A stretch of DNA of 64,000 bases from Bacteroidales bacterium UBA1410 (GCA_002305015.1 DBPW01000044.1:62001-126000); one strand, 5' to 3'; counted from the stretch's first letter, positions 1 through 9,076 are shown. Notes: a model not told the origin generated them from the sequence alone. Translations and numbers: made by a program.

Positions 1-438
1 AAGACTTTTCCGCACAATTTCATCTTTTTCAGCCTTCTTCAGTTTAATGCCATTCAGCCGATAACCCGCCAGCACATTATCGTAAATACTCATGGTAGGA
101 AACGGATTGGGAGTTTGAAATACCATACCCGCCAGCCGACGCACCTCCATCGGGTTCATTTTCATGATATTTTCCCCTTTCAGGTAAATATCGCCGCTTG
201 TCACAACATTGGGATAAAGGTCGTGCATACGGTTGATTGCCCTAAGGAGGGTACTTTTCCCGCAACCCGACGGCCCCATAATGGCAGTAATGGTATTGGG
301 ATAAATATCGGCAGAAACATGGTTAACCGCCTTTTTCCCGGGTGCATACGATACCGAGACATCCCTCAACATCAATATGGGCTCGGTGGCCGAATTTTCT
401 TTCTGATTGTCCAATTTATTTTCCGTTATATTTTCCAT
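1..438 (-). CDS. pstB: Phosphate ABC transporter ATP-binding protein PstB (partial, 3' end outside window)
   Basis: ATPase of the high-affinity phosphate importer; it sits on the inner face of the inner membrane and powers PstA/PstC. The first 146 codons are present, starting at the ATG whose complement lies at 436-438; the rest lies left of the window. The translated start reads MENITENKLDNQKE and contains the Walker A motif GPSGCGKS followed by TLLRAINRMHDL, and the PstB-typical Q-loop stretch VFQTPNPFPTMSIYDN. The start overlaps the end of pstA by 13 nt, so the two are translated from one message. This is the last pst gene visible; phoU usually follows in such operons but cannot be seen here. 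Confidence 0.95.
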   Translation of the reverse strand, partial: MENITENKLDNQKENSATEPILMLRDVSVSYAPGKKAVNHVSADIYPNTITAIMGPSGCGKSTLLRAINRMHDLYPNVVTSGDIYLKGENIMKMNPMEVRRLAGMVFQTPNPFPTMSIYDNVLAGYRLNGIKLKKAEKDEIVRKSL

Positions 439-1304
439 TTACGTGCAACAATTTTAGCAATCCAATTTAGCAAGAATATCACGATCAACAACAACAACGA
501 TGCCGACCAAATGATATCAACCAAATTGGGATCGTTATAAAAATCCCAAATCAACAAAGGAATGGCACTGGTGGGTTCCAAAATATTCCAATTGACTACC
601 GCAGCTCCCAACGCCGTAAGCATAAGCGGCGCTGTTTCGCCCATGACACGCGACACAGCCAACAAAATCCCCGTAAAAATTCCTCCAAATCCCGATGGTA
701 CAATTACTTTGAAAATCACATCGGTATAGGACGCACCTAACGCCAATCCGGCTTCTTTCAACGAACGAGGAAGCATTTTCAAGGTCTCTTCTGTCGATCG
801 CACCACCATAGGCAACATCATGATGGTGAGAGCCACACTCCCCGCCAATGCCGAATAACTCCCCAGCGGCTTCACCACCCATATATACGCAATGATGCCG
901 ATCACAATCGAAGGCATCCCCTGCAGCAAATCGGTGAGGTAACTCACCGTACGGGCAAACTTATTATCGGGATGCTCCGAAAGATAAATGCCGATAAATA
1001 ATCCCAACGGAACGGTGAACAAAACAGCCATCCCCACTATGAGGATGGTTCCGGTAATACCGTTGAGAATTCCGCCGGGAATGGGTTCGCCGCTCATTTT
1101 TGCAATCAAGGCATCCATGGAAGAAGGCGCAACCTGAGTAAATAAACGCCAATTGAAATTGGCATATCCTTTCGATATCACATTCCAAATAATGACAAAC
1201 AACGGAATCATGGAAAGGAAAGAAAAAAAACAAACCAGGCCAAAAACGATTTTATCTTTGACTGACCGCTTCTTTATGTTTGAAAACTTCACCCGATCAC
1301 TCAT
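426..1304 (-). CDS. pstA: Phosphate ABC transporter permease PstA
   Basis: One of two membrane-spanning subunits that form the phosphate channel. 292 residues, the usual PstA length, with about six hydrophobic segments beginning near residue 18. The cytoplasmic coupling loop is visible as LPRSLKEAGLALGASYTDVI near the middle, followed by SRVMGETAPLMLTALG, which is typical of PstA. The start codon overlaps the pstC stop by 4 nt (ATGA) and the 3' end overlaps pstB. Paralogy with PstC means the A/C assignment rests on order (S-C-A-B) and on the C-terminal sequence; both agree. Confidence 0.95.
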   Translation of the reverse strand: MSDRVKFSNIKKRSVKDKIVFGLVCFFSFLSMIPLFVIIWNVISKGYANFNWRLFTQVAPSSMDALIAKMSGEPIPGGILNGITGTILIVGMAVLFTVPLGLFIGIYLSEHPDNKFARTVSYLTDLLQGMPSIVIGIIAYIWVVKPLGSYSALAGSVALTIMMLPMVVRSTEETLKMLPRSLKEAGLALGASYTDVIFKVIVPSGFGGIFTGILLAVSRVMGETAPLMLTALGAAVVNWNILEPTSAIPLLIWDFYNDPNLVDIIWSASLLLLIVIFLLNWIAKIVARKWKI

Positions 1305-2158
1305 CTTGCAGCTAATCTTTTCATGATGAATTTGGCTATCAGGTTAATGACAGCCGTTATAAGAAACAACAACAAACCGATGCCGATAAGAGCACTCAGC
1401 TTCAACCCATCGGCCTCGCCAAACTGATTGGCAATGACGCTCGCCATCGTATTTCCTGTATCACGCAGCGAAGTGGGTACATTGGTAGTGTTCCCAATAA
1501 GCATAGTCACGGCCATTGTTTCGCCTAATGCTCTTCCCAAGGCAAGGATGTATGCAGCAACAATGCCCGAACTTGCCATTGGCAGGCTCACATGCCAAAT
1601 CGTCTCTACACGTGTAGCACCTAAACTATATGCCCCTTCCTTTAATGTGTTGGGAATCATCGACAAAAATTCAGCACTCAGTGACGAAGCATACGGAATA
1701 ATCATAATGGCCAATACGATCGAGGCAAGAAAAATTCCAAAGCCCGGTGCATTGATACCCAATTGAATGACAATCGGACGTAAGGTATAAAAGCCCCATA
1801 ATCCATATACAATTGAAGGAATGCCGGCAAGCAAATCGACCACTGAACTAACGAAAGATGATATCTTGCGACCGTTGAAATACTCGCCGTTGAATAACGC
1901 TACCGGCAACGAAAACGGAATGCAAAGCAAAAGTGCAAAAAAAGCCGTGAATAGGGTTCCGACTATAAAAGACCACGCGCCATATTCTTCCGTATCAGGG
2001 CGGGGATCCCATTCGGCATTAAAAATAAAACCAAAAAAACCATACTCTTGAAAAACATCCAACGATTGCTTTACCAATACATAAACAACACCTGCCGTTA
2101 ACACCAAAATAGTCAACGCAGCAGCAAAAAGCAACCCTTTAAAAATCTTATCTTTCAT
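1301..2158 (-). CDS. pstC: Phosphate ABC transporter permease PstC
   Basis: Second channel subunit of the phosphate importer. 285 residues with about six hydrophobic segments; the periplasmic loop after the first segment carries an acidic/aromatic stretch (EWDPRPDTEEYGAW) typical of PstC. The coupling loop reads IPNTLKEGAYSLGATRVETI and is followed by LGRALGETMAVTMLIGN, the PstC signature. It overlaps pstS upstream by 11 nt and pstA downstream by 4 nt, so the whole operon looks translationally coupled. Confidence 0.95.
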   Translation of the reverse strand: MKDKIFKGLLFAAALTILVLTAGVVYVLVKQSLDVFQEYGFFGFIFNAEWDPRPDTEEYGAWSFIVGTLFTAFFALLLCIPFSLPVALFNGEYFNGRKISSFVSSVVDLLAGIPSIVYGLWGFYTLRPIVIQLGINAPGFGIFLASIVLAIMIIPYASSLSAEFLSMIPNTLKEGAYSLGATRVETIWHVSLPMASSGIVAAYILALGRALGETMAVTMLIGNTTNVPTSLRDTGNTMASVIANQFGEADGLKLSALIGIGLLLFLITAVINLIAKFIMKRLAAR

Positions 2159-3317
2159 TGACTATCGATTTTTCAAAGCGAGACATTTTCATGCTATCCT
2201 TTGCAACTTCTGTTTGTGACAAAACATTTACAACAGCCATTTCCGGATCGGGGACAGTCGATATCCTCTCCCCTCCAAAATGAATACGGTTGATGATACG
2301 TTGAGTTTTTTGCACGGCCTGCAACGGCAACGGTGCATAATTCACCTGTTCAGCCAATTTCTGTCCATCGGGACTGATGATATAATTCAACAAATCGACC
2401 AACACTTCAGCCTCTTGTTTCGAATGCCCGGGGTATGCTTGATCTTGGTAAACCAATATCCACGTCATCAGGCTGATGGGATAAGCATCGGGATGCGGCA
2501 TATCGGTAAGCGTAAGTTTCATATCGTCGGGCAAATCGGTTTCTGCTGCAGCCGCTATGGTTTCTAAGGTAGCTTTCACGTAATTGCCGGCTCTGTTTTT
2601 GAGATAGGCCGACGGCATCTGTAAAGATAAAGCATATTCCGATCCGATATATCCGATAGCACCTTCCGTCAACTGTACAATACTTGCCACTCCGGGATTT
2701 CCTTTCGCCGCAAGTCCTGCCTTCCACTTCAATGCCTTTCCTTTGCCCATTACTCTTTTCCATTCCGGGCTCACTTTGTTCAGATAATCCGAAAAAACGA
2801 ACGTTGTCCCACTTCCATCCGAACGATACACCGGCGTTATTTCCAAATCGGGAAGAAGAATGTCCGGATTTTCGGCCACCAGCCGCGGATCGTTCCATCG
2901 GGTAATTTTTCCCATAAAAATATCGGCAACCAATTCACCTGTCAACCGCAAGCTGTCTATGCCGTTAAGCGTAAAAGACAACACTACACCGCCCATGCAA
3001 GTGGGAATATGCAAGACTTCGGCACTCATTGAGGCTGTTTCTTTTTCACTTAAGAACGCATCGCTGGCACCAAAATCCACCGATTTATCGCGCAAACTGC
3101 GGATTCCTCCTCCGCTGCCAATAGCCCCGTAATTGATGGTCACACCCGGATGTTTGCGCATATAATCTCTAAAAACTATGCTGTAAAAGGGATAAGGAAA
3201 AGTAGCTCCTGCCCCCGAAAGCGTAACCGCAACCGACCTTTTGCTCTTGTCCCTGCTTCCGCTGCAAGAAAATAATGTCAAACCAATCAGGAAAAACAAC
3301 AGCAATTTTTTCTTCAT
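2148..3317 (-). CDS. pstS: Phosphate-binding lipoprotein PstS
   Basis: Periplasmic phosphate receptor that delivers phosphate to PstC/PstA. 389 residues, longer than many PstS proteins. The N-terminus is a lipoprotein signal with the lipidated Cys at residue 18 (LTLFSC). Phosphate-binding signatures are visible: GAGATFPYPFYS, INYGAIGSGGGI, DFGASDAFLS and the downstream YRSDGSGTTFVFSDYL. First gene of the pst operon. A five-unit direct-repeat array (3342-3392) ends 24 nt before the ATG and is the likely phosphate-starvation control region. Confidence 0.96.
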   Translation of the reverse strand: MKKKLLLFFLIGLTLFSCSGSRDKSKRSVAVTLSGAGATFPYPFYSIVFRDYMRKHPGVTINYGAIGSGGGIRSLRDKSVDFGASDAFLSEKETASMSAEVLHIPTCMGGVVLSFTLNGIDSLRLTGELVADIFMGKITRWNDPRLVAENPDILLPDLEITPVYRSDGSGTTFVFSDYLNKVSPEWKRVMGKGKALKWKAGLAAKGNPGVASIVQLTEGAIGYIGSEYALSLQMPSAYLKNRAGNYVKATLETIAAAAETDLPDDMKLTLTDMPHPDAYPISLMTWILVYQDQAYPGHSKQEAEVLVDLLNYIISPDGQKLAEQVNYAPLPLQAVQKTQRIINRIHFGGERISTVPDPEMAVVNVLSQTEVAKDSMKMSRFEKSIVNER

Positions 3318-3341
3318 CGACTTAAAAATCTGTTTTATTTC

Positions 3342-3392
3342 GGTTACAAAAATATAACACTTATGTTACAAAGTTGTTACAAAAATATGACA
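3342..3392 (-). promoter_or_regulatory. Five-unit direct-repeat array upstream of pstS, putative Pho box
   Basis: Read on the minus strand, five 7-bp units follow each other at exactly 11-bp period: TGTCATA (3392-3386), TGTAACA (3381-3375), TGTAACA (3370-3364), TGTTATA (3359-3353) and TGTAACC (3348-3342), separated by 4-nt A/T-rich spacers. E. coli PhoB binds 7-bp direct repeats related to CTGTCAT with 4-bp A/T spacers, so geometry and sequence both match. A -7-like TATTTTTG lies at 3354-3347 inside the last units with no well-placed -33 element, as expected for an activated promoter. The regulator itself is not in the window. Confidence 0.8.
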
Positions 3393-3447
3393 TAATTATT
3401 AAGTTTAAAACACAAAGATCATCTAACAAACCAAAAGGCGGCTTTTT

Positions 3448-5268
3448 TTACCTACCTGCCAGGTCATCGTAAAGAATTTGCAAATAGGCTTCCCCCTTTT
3501 TTCGGTTTTCAAATTTATTTCCTTCATTCACCACCACAGCATGTGAATCACAATCGTACACATAATGATTTTCTGAAGTTAAAAACCCAAAGCCATTGGG
3601 AAAAGTATAAAAAGCAAAATGAGGAGAATCGGGATTCAATATATTTTTACTGAACGTAAATTCCTCATGAGGAAGTTGGAATTGGTGCAGCAAAGTAGCC
3701 GCAATATCGATTTGTGAAGCATACACATCGATTTTTTCAGGTGCCTTTACAGCCCCTCCCAAGATGAGGAAAGGTATCCGGTAACGTTCTACGGAACGAA
3801 TATCGATGGACGACGGATAATGCATGGCATGGTCGGGCACCAACACAACGATTGAATTTGCCCAATATTTCGTCTTCTTAAATCCTTCAATAAATTCACC
3901 CAAACAACTGTCGGTATATTGTACCGAATTCAAATACAGATCATCACTTTTATGAAAAGGCACATCAAAAGGCTCATGACTGCTCAGCGTCTGCATGATT
4001 TTTATAAAAGGCTCTTGCTGTTTGTTTTGTAAATCCGACAACAATCGTTGAAACACAATATGATCATGCACTCCCCATTTGGTGGTTCTGTCTTTAGCCG
4101 GAAAATCCTGTTCAGTAACCAGATCGCTAATTCCCTGTGAAACCAAATACGAACGCATATTGGTGAAATCGGCATCCCCGCCATAATAATAGGTAGACGA
4201 ATAGCCGTTTTGCTTCAATGTTTTGGTTATGGAAGGCAAGGTTTGGCTTTTTCTCGGATATTTCATGATAGAAGTGGTAGGTTGGGCAGGATAACCACTT
4301 AAAATAGACACCAGTCCACGGTCGGTTCTAAAACTGTTTGCATAAAAATGGGTAAACAAAATTCCCTCTTCACAATACCGATTCAATCGGGTGGCTATTC
4401 CCGGGATTCCTCCAAGAGGTTCAACCACTTTCGACCCGAAACTTTCCAGAAAAAACATAACAATATTGGGACGCGGCGTATCGAATAAAACAGGAATCGG
4501 TTTGTCGGTAGGTTGTTCTACCAATTTTTTAAACTCTTCACGGGCTTCTTCATCGCTCATGAAGCGATATTGTTTGTCGAAATTCTGTTCCTTAAAAAGA
4601 GATTCCATGAAACTGAACATGGGATTAACAGCCGCATGATTCAAATCGATTCGCGAGCTGAAATAAACCTTGCCGGTATTCATGGTAGAAACTTCGAATC
4701 CTCCACGAATGGGGATAAAAAGTGCAGCCGTCAGCAAAAGCAAAGGAAAAGCAGTCAAAAGTCGATTCTCTGCCCTCTTGTCACACGGCTTTTTGCGCAA
4801 CACGAAACGGGTGAACACATAGTAAAGCAAAACGGTTAAGCCTGCAATAACTATCCCTCCGATAATGACCGTAAAAACATTTACACTTGCCATTGCATCC
4901 TTCGGCCATTTCATGTAAAAAAGAGCCGTAGAATCGAGCCGAAATCCCCAATAGCCGTACAAAGCAATATCCGCAACAAAAATGATGGATATAAGCAACG
5001 CCATAAGAGCAAAGTAACCCTTGAAAATCTTTTCGATGATCGTAAAAGGCGCCCATACCGACGCAATCAGAAAGATTCCCGGCAAGATGGTCAAATATCC
5101 CGCCATTGAAGCATCCAACTTTAATCCGTTGGCCAGTACCCGAAAAAAATCGATAAACGACACATCGTGATACAAATTATGATAATACAGCATGAAAAGC
5201 GGTTTCTGCAAAAGAAAAATCAAAATGAATAAAAGGTAGATTTTAATTAATTGAATGATCCTGTTCAT
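3448..5268 (-). CDS. LTA synthase-like membrane sulfatase/phosphotransferase
   Basis: Inner-membrane enzyme of the alkaline phosphatase superfamily (lipoteichoic acid synthase/OpgB/phosphoethanolamine transferase-like). About five hydrophobic segments occupy residues 1-190, and a periplasmic catalytic domain starts near residue 266 (RPNIVMFFLESFGS). Putative metal/catalytic residues are E275 and T315 (NSFRTDRG), then GGDADF and the late metal motif VPDHAMHY. 606 residues is normal for the family. In Gram-negative bacteria such proteins move phospho-head-groups onto glycans or lipids; the substrate here is unknown. The ATG is preceded by AGGAG, a clear Shine-Dalgarno, which is uncommon in this phylum. 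Transcribed alone. Confidence 0.85.
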   Translation of the reverse strand: MNRIIQLIKIYLLFILIFLLQKPLFMLYYHNLYHDVSFIDFFRVLANGLKLDASMAGYLTILPGIFLIASVWAPFTIIEKIFKGYFALMALLISIIFVADIALYGYWGFRLDSTALFYMKWPKDAMASVNVFTVIIGGIVIAGLTVLLYYVFTRFVLRKKPCDKRAENRLLTAFPLLLLTAALFIPIRGGFEVSTMNTGKVYFSSRIDLNHAAVNPMFSFMESLFKEQNFDKQYRFMSDEEAREEFKKLVEQPTDKPIPVLFDTPRPNIVMFFLESFGSKVVEPLGGIPGIATRLNRYCEEGILFTHFYANSFRTDRGLVSILSGYPAQPTTSIMKYPRKSQTLPSITKTLKQNGYSSTYYYGGDADFTNMRSYLVSQGISDLVTEQDFPAKDRTTKWGVHDHIVFQRLLSDLQNKQQEPFIKIMQTLSSHEPFDVPFHKSDDLYLNSVQYTDSCLGEFIEGFKKTKYWANSIVVLVPDHAMHYPSSIDIRSVERYRIPFLILGGAVKAPEKIDVYASQIDIAATLLHQFQLPHEEFTFSKNILNPDSPHFAFYTFPNGFGFLTSENHYVYDCDSHAVVVNEGNKFENRKKGEAYLQILYDDLAGR

Positions 5269-5445
5269 TGTTGTTCTCCTAGGAAATAATTATTATTCGG
5301 GAAAAATCGTCGGCACACTCCGTTCTTTATAGAAAACGTTCATTTTGCTCTACATAAACGATTGCCATGCTTTTCCCTTTTTTGTAAATTTTGCAAAGAT
5401 AACTTTTATAGCAACAAAAAACTTCATTTATCCGAAAAGTTTGCA

Positions 5446-5453
5446 TAACTTTG
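5446..5453 (+). promoter_or_regulatory. Promoter -7 element for rpsP
   Basis: TAACTTTG fits the Bacteroidota -7 consensus TAnnTTTG and lies 50 nt before the rpsP ATG. No perfect -33 TTTG was found at the usual spacing. Confidence 0.55.
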
Positions 5454-5503
5454 CACCCTCAATCCAAAAAATGTCCAACATATTTAATTTAAAGAATTAC
5501 TAA

Positions 5504-6091
5504 ATGGCAACAAAACTGCGCTTACAAAGACACGGACGCACACATCACGCGTTCTATCATATTGTCGTTGCAGATAGCAGGGCTCCACGGGATGGAAAGT
5601 ATATTGAAAGGATAGGTTCATATGATCCGAACACTCATCCTGCTACAATCACTTTGAATTTCGACAGAGCTTTGTATTGGCTGCAAACAGGTGCCCAACC
5701 CACAGATACCGTACGCAATATCTTATCGAGAGAAGGCGTATTGATGAAGAAACACCTTCTGGGTGGTGTAGCAAAGGGTGCTTTTTCGGAAGAAGAAGCA
5801 GAAAAAAGATTCCTTGAATGGAAAGAGAGCAAGGAAAAGACGATCACATCGTTGAAAAACAAGGATGAGGAAAAACAACGTGCCGAAGAAAAAGCCCGTT
5901 TCGAAGCAGAGAAAAAGATAAACGAAGAAAAAGCCAAGGCTTTAGCCAAGAAAAAAGCCGAATTGGAGGCAGCTAATGCTCCTGCTCCGGATCCTTCCGC
6001 AAAAGAACCCGCATCGGAAGAACCGACTGCTGAAGAAAAGAAAGAGGAACCGGCCGCAGAAGAAAAGAAAGAAGAACCCACAGCTGAGTAA
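5504..6091 (+). CDS. rpsP: 30S ribosomal protein bS16 with long acidic C-terminal tail
   Basis: Structural protein of the small ribosomal subunit. The core (about residues 1-85) is canonical: MATKLRLQRHGRTHHAFYHIVVADSR, then DGKYIERIGSYDPN and the W-x-x-x-GAQPTDTV motif. The protein is 195 residues, about twice the usual S16. The extension from about residue 90 is charged and Ala/Glu/Lys-rich and ends in near-identical repeats of EEPTAEEKK/EEPAAEEKK. Extended S16 proteins are known in Bacteroidota; the function of the tail is not. Own promoter upstream, hairpin terminator downstream. Confidence 0.97.
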   Translation: MATKLRLQRHGRTHHAFYHIVVADSRAPRDGKYIERIGSYDPNTHPATITLNFDRALYWLQTGAQPTDTVRNILSREGVLMKKHLLGGVAKGAFSEEEAEKRFLEWKESKEKTITSLKNKDEEKQRAEEKARFEAEKKINEEKAKALAKKKAELEAANAPAPDPSAKEPASEEPTAEEKKEEPAAEEKKEEPTAE

Positions 6092-6116
6092 TTTTCTCCC
6101 TTTTTTCAATATCCAA

Positions 6117-6150
6117 AAAAAAGTATCCGCAAAACACGGATACTTTTTTA
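6117..6150. terminator. Hairpin terminator between rpsP and aroC
   Basis: Perfect 9-bp stem AAGTATCCG (6121-6129) and CGGATACTT (6137-6145) with a 7-nt loop. It is flanked by A-tract on the left and T-tract on the right, so it can serve rpsP (+) and the convergent aroC (-). Confidence 0.85.
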
Positions 6151-6180
6151 TTTTATACCACCACGTGGCGACTTCCTTGT

Positions 6181-7245
6181 CTACTTGGCTTTCGACAGCA
6201 AATAATAGTCCAGTATGGTCATAGCAGCCATTGCTTCCACAATGGGTACGGCACGGGGAACAACACACGGATCATGCCTTCCACGAGCCTTTATATGGGT
6301 ATCGTTGCCATCGATATCCACTGTTTGCTGTTCCATCAATATGGTGGATACCGGTTTGAAAGCCACCCGAAAATAAATATCCTCGCCGTTGGATATGCCG
6401 GCCTGAATACCTCCCGAATGATTTGTGCGCGTTCGTATAGTGCCGTTATCGTTAAAGAAAACATCGTTCACTTCGGAACCCCGATGATTCACATCGAACC
6501 CATCACCATACTCAAAACCTTTTGCCGCATTGATGCTCAGCATGGCTCCACCCAATGCGGCATGCAGTTTACCGAATACCGGTTCGCCCAATCCCACGGG
6601 CACTCCCTTGATCACGCAAGTAACCACCCCTCCTATCGTATCGCCTTTGGAGCGTACTTCCTCGATGAGGTCGATCATCTGCCATGCTTTTTCGGGATCG
6701 GGGCAACGTACGGGAGTAGATTCTATCAGCGAAAAATCATATTTCGTATAGTCTTTATCCAACATAATTCCACCCACTTGTGAGGTATAAGCCGTTATAC
6801 CGATTTTCAGTCTCTTGAGGTATAATTTGGCAACGGCACCGGCTACCACACGCGAAACAGTTTCACGAGCCGACGAACGTCCGCCCCCCCGATAATCGCG
6901 AATGCCGTATTTTTGTTGATACGTATAATCGGCATGTGAGGGACGAAACACATCTTTCAAATTTTCATAATCCGAAGAATGAAAATTCTCGTTCTTCACC
7001 ATAAAACCGATAGGCGCACCGGTTGTTTTTCCCTCGAAAATTCCGGAAAGAAAAATTACCGTATCCGATTCCTTTCGCGGGGTAGTAATCCGGGATTGAC
7101 CCGGACGACGTCTGTCCAGTTCGCTCTGAATGAATTCGATATCCATTTCGATACCCGGAGGGCAACCATCGATTACACCCCCTACGGCTTCGCCGTGTGA
7201 TTCACCGAAAGATGTTAACCTGAATATATTTCCGAACGTATTCAT
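6181..7245 (-). CDS. aroC: Chorismate synthase
   Basis: Converts 5-enolpyruvylshikimate-3-phosphate to chorismate using reduced FMN, the last step of the shikimate pathway; cytosolic. 354 residues, normal length. Family signatures are all visible: SFGESHGEAVGGVIDG at the start, LDRRRPGQSRITTPRKESD, RPSHADYTY, and RGGGRSSARETVSRVVAGAVAK. The C-terminal GRHDPCVVPRAVPIVEAM is also typical. It follows slyD by 21 nt on the same strand, probably in one transcript. The other aro genes are elsewhere. Confidence 0.98.
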   Translation of the reverse strand: MNTFGNIFRLTSFGESHGEAVGGVIDGCPPGIEMDIEFIQSELDRRRPGQSRITTPRKESDTVIFLSGIFEGKTTGAPIGFMVKNENFHSSDYENLKDVFRPSHADYTYQQKYGIRDYRGGGRSSARETVSRVVAGAVAKLYLKRLKIGITAYTSQVGGIMLDKDYTKYDFSLIESTPVRCPDPEKAWQMIDLIEEVRSKGDTIGGVVTCVIKGVPVGLGEPVFGKLHAALGGAMLSINAAKGFEYGDGFDVNHRGSEVNDVFFNDNGTIRTRTNHSGGIQAGISNGEDIYFRVAFKPVSTILMEQQTVDIDGNDTHIKARGRHDPCVVPRAVPIVEAMAAMTILDYYLLSKAK

Positions 7246-7266
7246 GTGTCACTCCCGGAATTTTTC

Positions 7267-7818
7267 TCAACAATTGCATCCCGATCCGCAACCCTCAGAC
7301 CCACAGTCACAATCGTCCGATCCACAGTTGCAACCTGTAGAAAAAGCGGCAATTTCTTCAGGCGTAGCATCACGCACCCCTATTACCTCTCCTTCAAAAA
7401 ACATGGTTTCACCTGCCAGCGGATGATTAAAATCCATGGTCACCACATCATCCTCAATGGCCATTACAGAACCCATCAGCCGGTTTCCGTCGGCATCCAT
7501 CATCGGAATCATATTTCCCTCGAACAACACCTCTTCGTCAATTTTCCCGTCAATCGCAAAGATGGTTTTGGGTAAATCGATAATTTTTTCCTCGTCATAT
7601 TCGCCATAGGCTTCTTCCGGAGTGAGCGAAAAATTAAAACGGTCGCCTTCTTCCAATCCCTCAAGATAATTTTCGAATGTTTCGAGCATCGCATGGGTGC
7701 CAAAAACAAATTCCAGTGGTTTCTTTAGGGTTGCTTGCTCCACCAATTCGCGTTCTTCGCCTTCACCTACATGCAAATCGTAGGTCAATGTAACATACTT
7801 GTTTGTTGAAATTTTCAT
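7267..7818 (-). CDS. slyD: SlyD-type FKBP peptidyl-prolyl isomerase with Cys-rich tail
   Basis: Cytosolic prolyl isomerase/chaperone. The FKBP core and inserted-in-flap domain match SlyD: VTLTYDLHVGEGEERELVEQAT, PLEFVFGTHAMLETFE, GLEEGDRFNFSLTPEEAYGEYDE, then MDFNHPLAGETMFFEGEVIGVRDAT. The last 25 or so residues are rich in Cys, Gly and Asp (CNCGSDDCDCGSEGCGSGCNC region, eight Cys), replacing the His-rich nickel-binding tail of E. coli SlyD. Metal binding by this tail is an inference. Upstream of aroC by 21 nt. Confidence 0.9.
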   Translation of the reverse strand: MKISTNKYVTLTYDLHVGEGEERELVEQATLKKPLEFVFGTHAMLETFENYLEGLEEGDRFNFSLTPEEAYGEYDEEKIIDLPKTIFAIDGKIDEEVLFEGNMIPMMDADGNRLMGSVMAIEDDVVTMDFNHPLAGETMFFEGEVIGVRDATPEEIAAFSTGCNCGSDDCDCGSEGCGSGCNC

Positions 7819-7903
7819 TAAAATGGTTGTTTAATTATTTATAATTGGGAATTTATTTTCTTCTATTGTTATTACGATTAGAACAATAATAAGCCCCACA
7901 GGT

Positions 7904-9076
7904 TTATTCGTTAACGGCATTTTTTAAATTAATCAGTGCTTTTTCGATCACCGCACGCGGAGAACCCACATTCATGCGCATGAATCCTTCACCTTCCTTT
8001 CCAAACATCGTTCCATCGTTCAACACCAAATGAGCTTTATCCTTAAAAAGATGCACCAACTCTTTTTGCGACAATCCCAATCCCCGACAATCGAGCCATA
8101 CCAGAAACGATGCTTCGGGAACCATCGGTTTAATTTGCGGAATATGCGTTGCCAAAAAATCCGACACAAAATCGATATTCCCCTGAATATATTTCAGCAG
8201 CTCGCCCAGCCATTCTTCCCCGCCTTCATAGGCAGCCTGCGTAGCCGTATAAGCAAAAAGATCGCCTTGATTCAATTCCCGTTTTTCGAGATACCCAACG
8301 TAACGTTTGCGAATGTCGGCATTCGGAATCACCGCAAAAGAACTCACCATACCGGCAATGTTAAACGTTTTGCTCGGAGCCATAAACGTGATGCTGTTTT
8401 GAGCAGCCTTTTCCGATACGGAAACAAACGGAGTATGGTGGTATCCCGGTAAAGCCAAATCGGCATGAATTTCGTCCGAAATAACCAATATACCCTTATC
8501 ATAACATATTTCGGCTATTACGGCAAGCTCCTCCGGCGACCATATTCTCCCTCCCGGATTATGGGGATTGCATAAGATCAACACCCTACAATCGTTTTCC
8601 GCAACCGCCTTTTTCAGTCCGTCAACATCCATTCTGTAACGCCCCTTTTCAAGGACGAGCGGATTATTGATCACTTGTCGTTCCAGCCCTTCCGTTACAA
8701 TCCGAAATGGGTGATAAACAGGAGGTTGAATGATCACGTTGTCTCCTTTTTGGGTAAATTCATCGATGGCAAAAGCAATTCCTTTCACTACACCGGGCAC
8801 AAAGGTAACATATTCTTTTTTTACGGTCAAATGATGCCTTTTCTGCAGCCAATCGATAATCGAACGATAATACCCCGGAGACGGGAACGTATAGCCGAAA
8901 ATGCCATGTTCGACTCGTTTTTTTAATGCCTCGATAACGCAGGGAGGCGAAAGAAAATCCATATCGGCCACCCACAGGGGGATGAAATCATTTCTACCCA
9001 AACGCTCCGCAACCGCATCAAACTTCACACAAGAGGTATTCCTCCTGTCGATTATTTCATCAAAATTGTACTTCAT
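7904..9076 (-). CDS. MalY/PatB family PLP-dependent aminotransferase / C-S lyase
   Basis: Fold-type I pyridoxal-phosphate enzyme. The family includes cystathionine beta-lyases that release homocysteine, pyruvate and ammonia. 390 residues. The opening NFDEIIDRRNTSCVKFD and PLWVADMDF are diagnostic of the MalY/PatB branch. The PLP lysine is K236 in APSKTFNIAG, and the cofactor-binding CNPHNPGGRIW and ISDEIHADL are present. It lies 85 nt upstream of slyD on the same strand; co-transcription is possible. The exact substrate cannot be read from sequence. Confidence 0.88.
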   Translation of the reverse strand: MKYNFDEIIDRRNTSCVKFDAVAERLGRNDFIPLWVADMDFLSPPCVIEALKKRVEHGIFGYTFPSPGYYRSIIDWLQKRHHLTVKKEYVTFVPGVVKGIAFAIDEFTQKGDNVIIQPPVYHPFRIVTEGLERQVINNPLVLEKGRYRMDVDGLKKAVAENDCRVLILCNPHNPGGRIWSPEELAVIAEICYDKGILVISDEIHADLALPGYHHTPFVSVSEKAAQNSITFMAPSKTFNIAGMVSSFAVIPNADIRKRYVGYLEKRELNQGDLFAYTATQAAYEGGEEWLGELLKYIQGNIDFVSDFLATHIPQIKPMVPEASFLVWLDCRGLGLSQKELVHLFKDKAHLVLNDGTMFGKEGEGFMRMNVGSPRAVIEKALINLKNAVNE

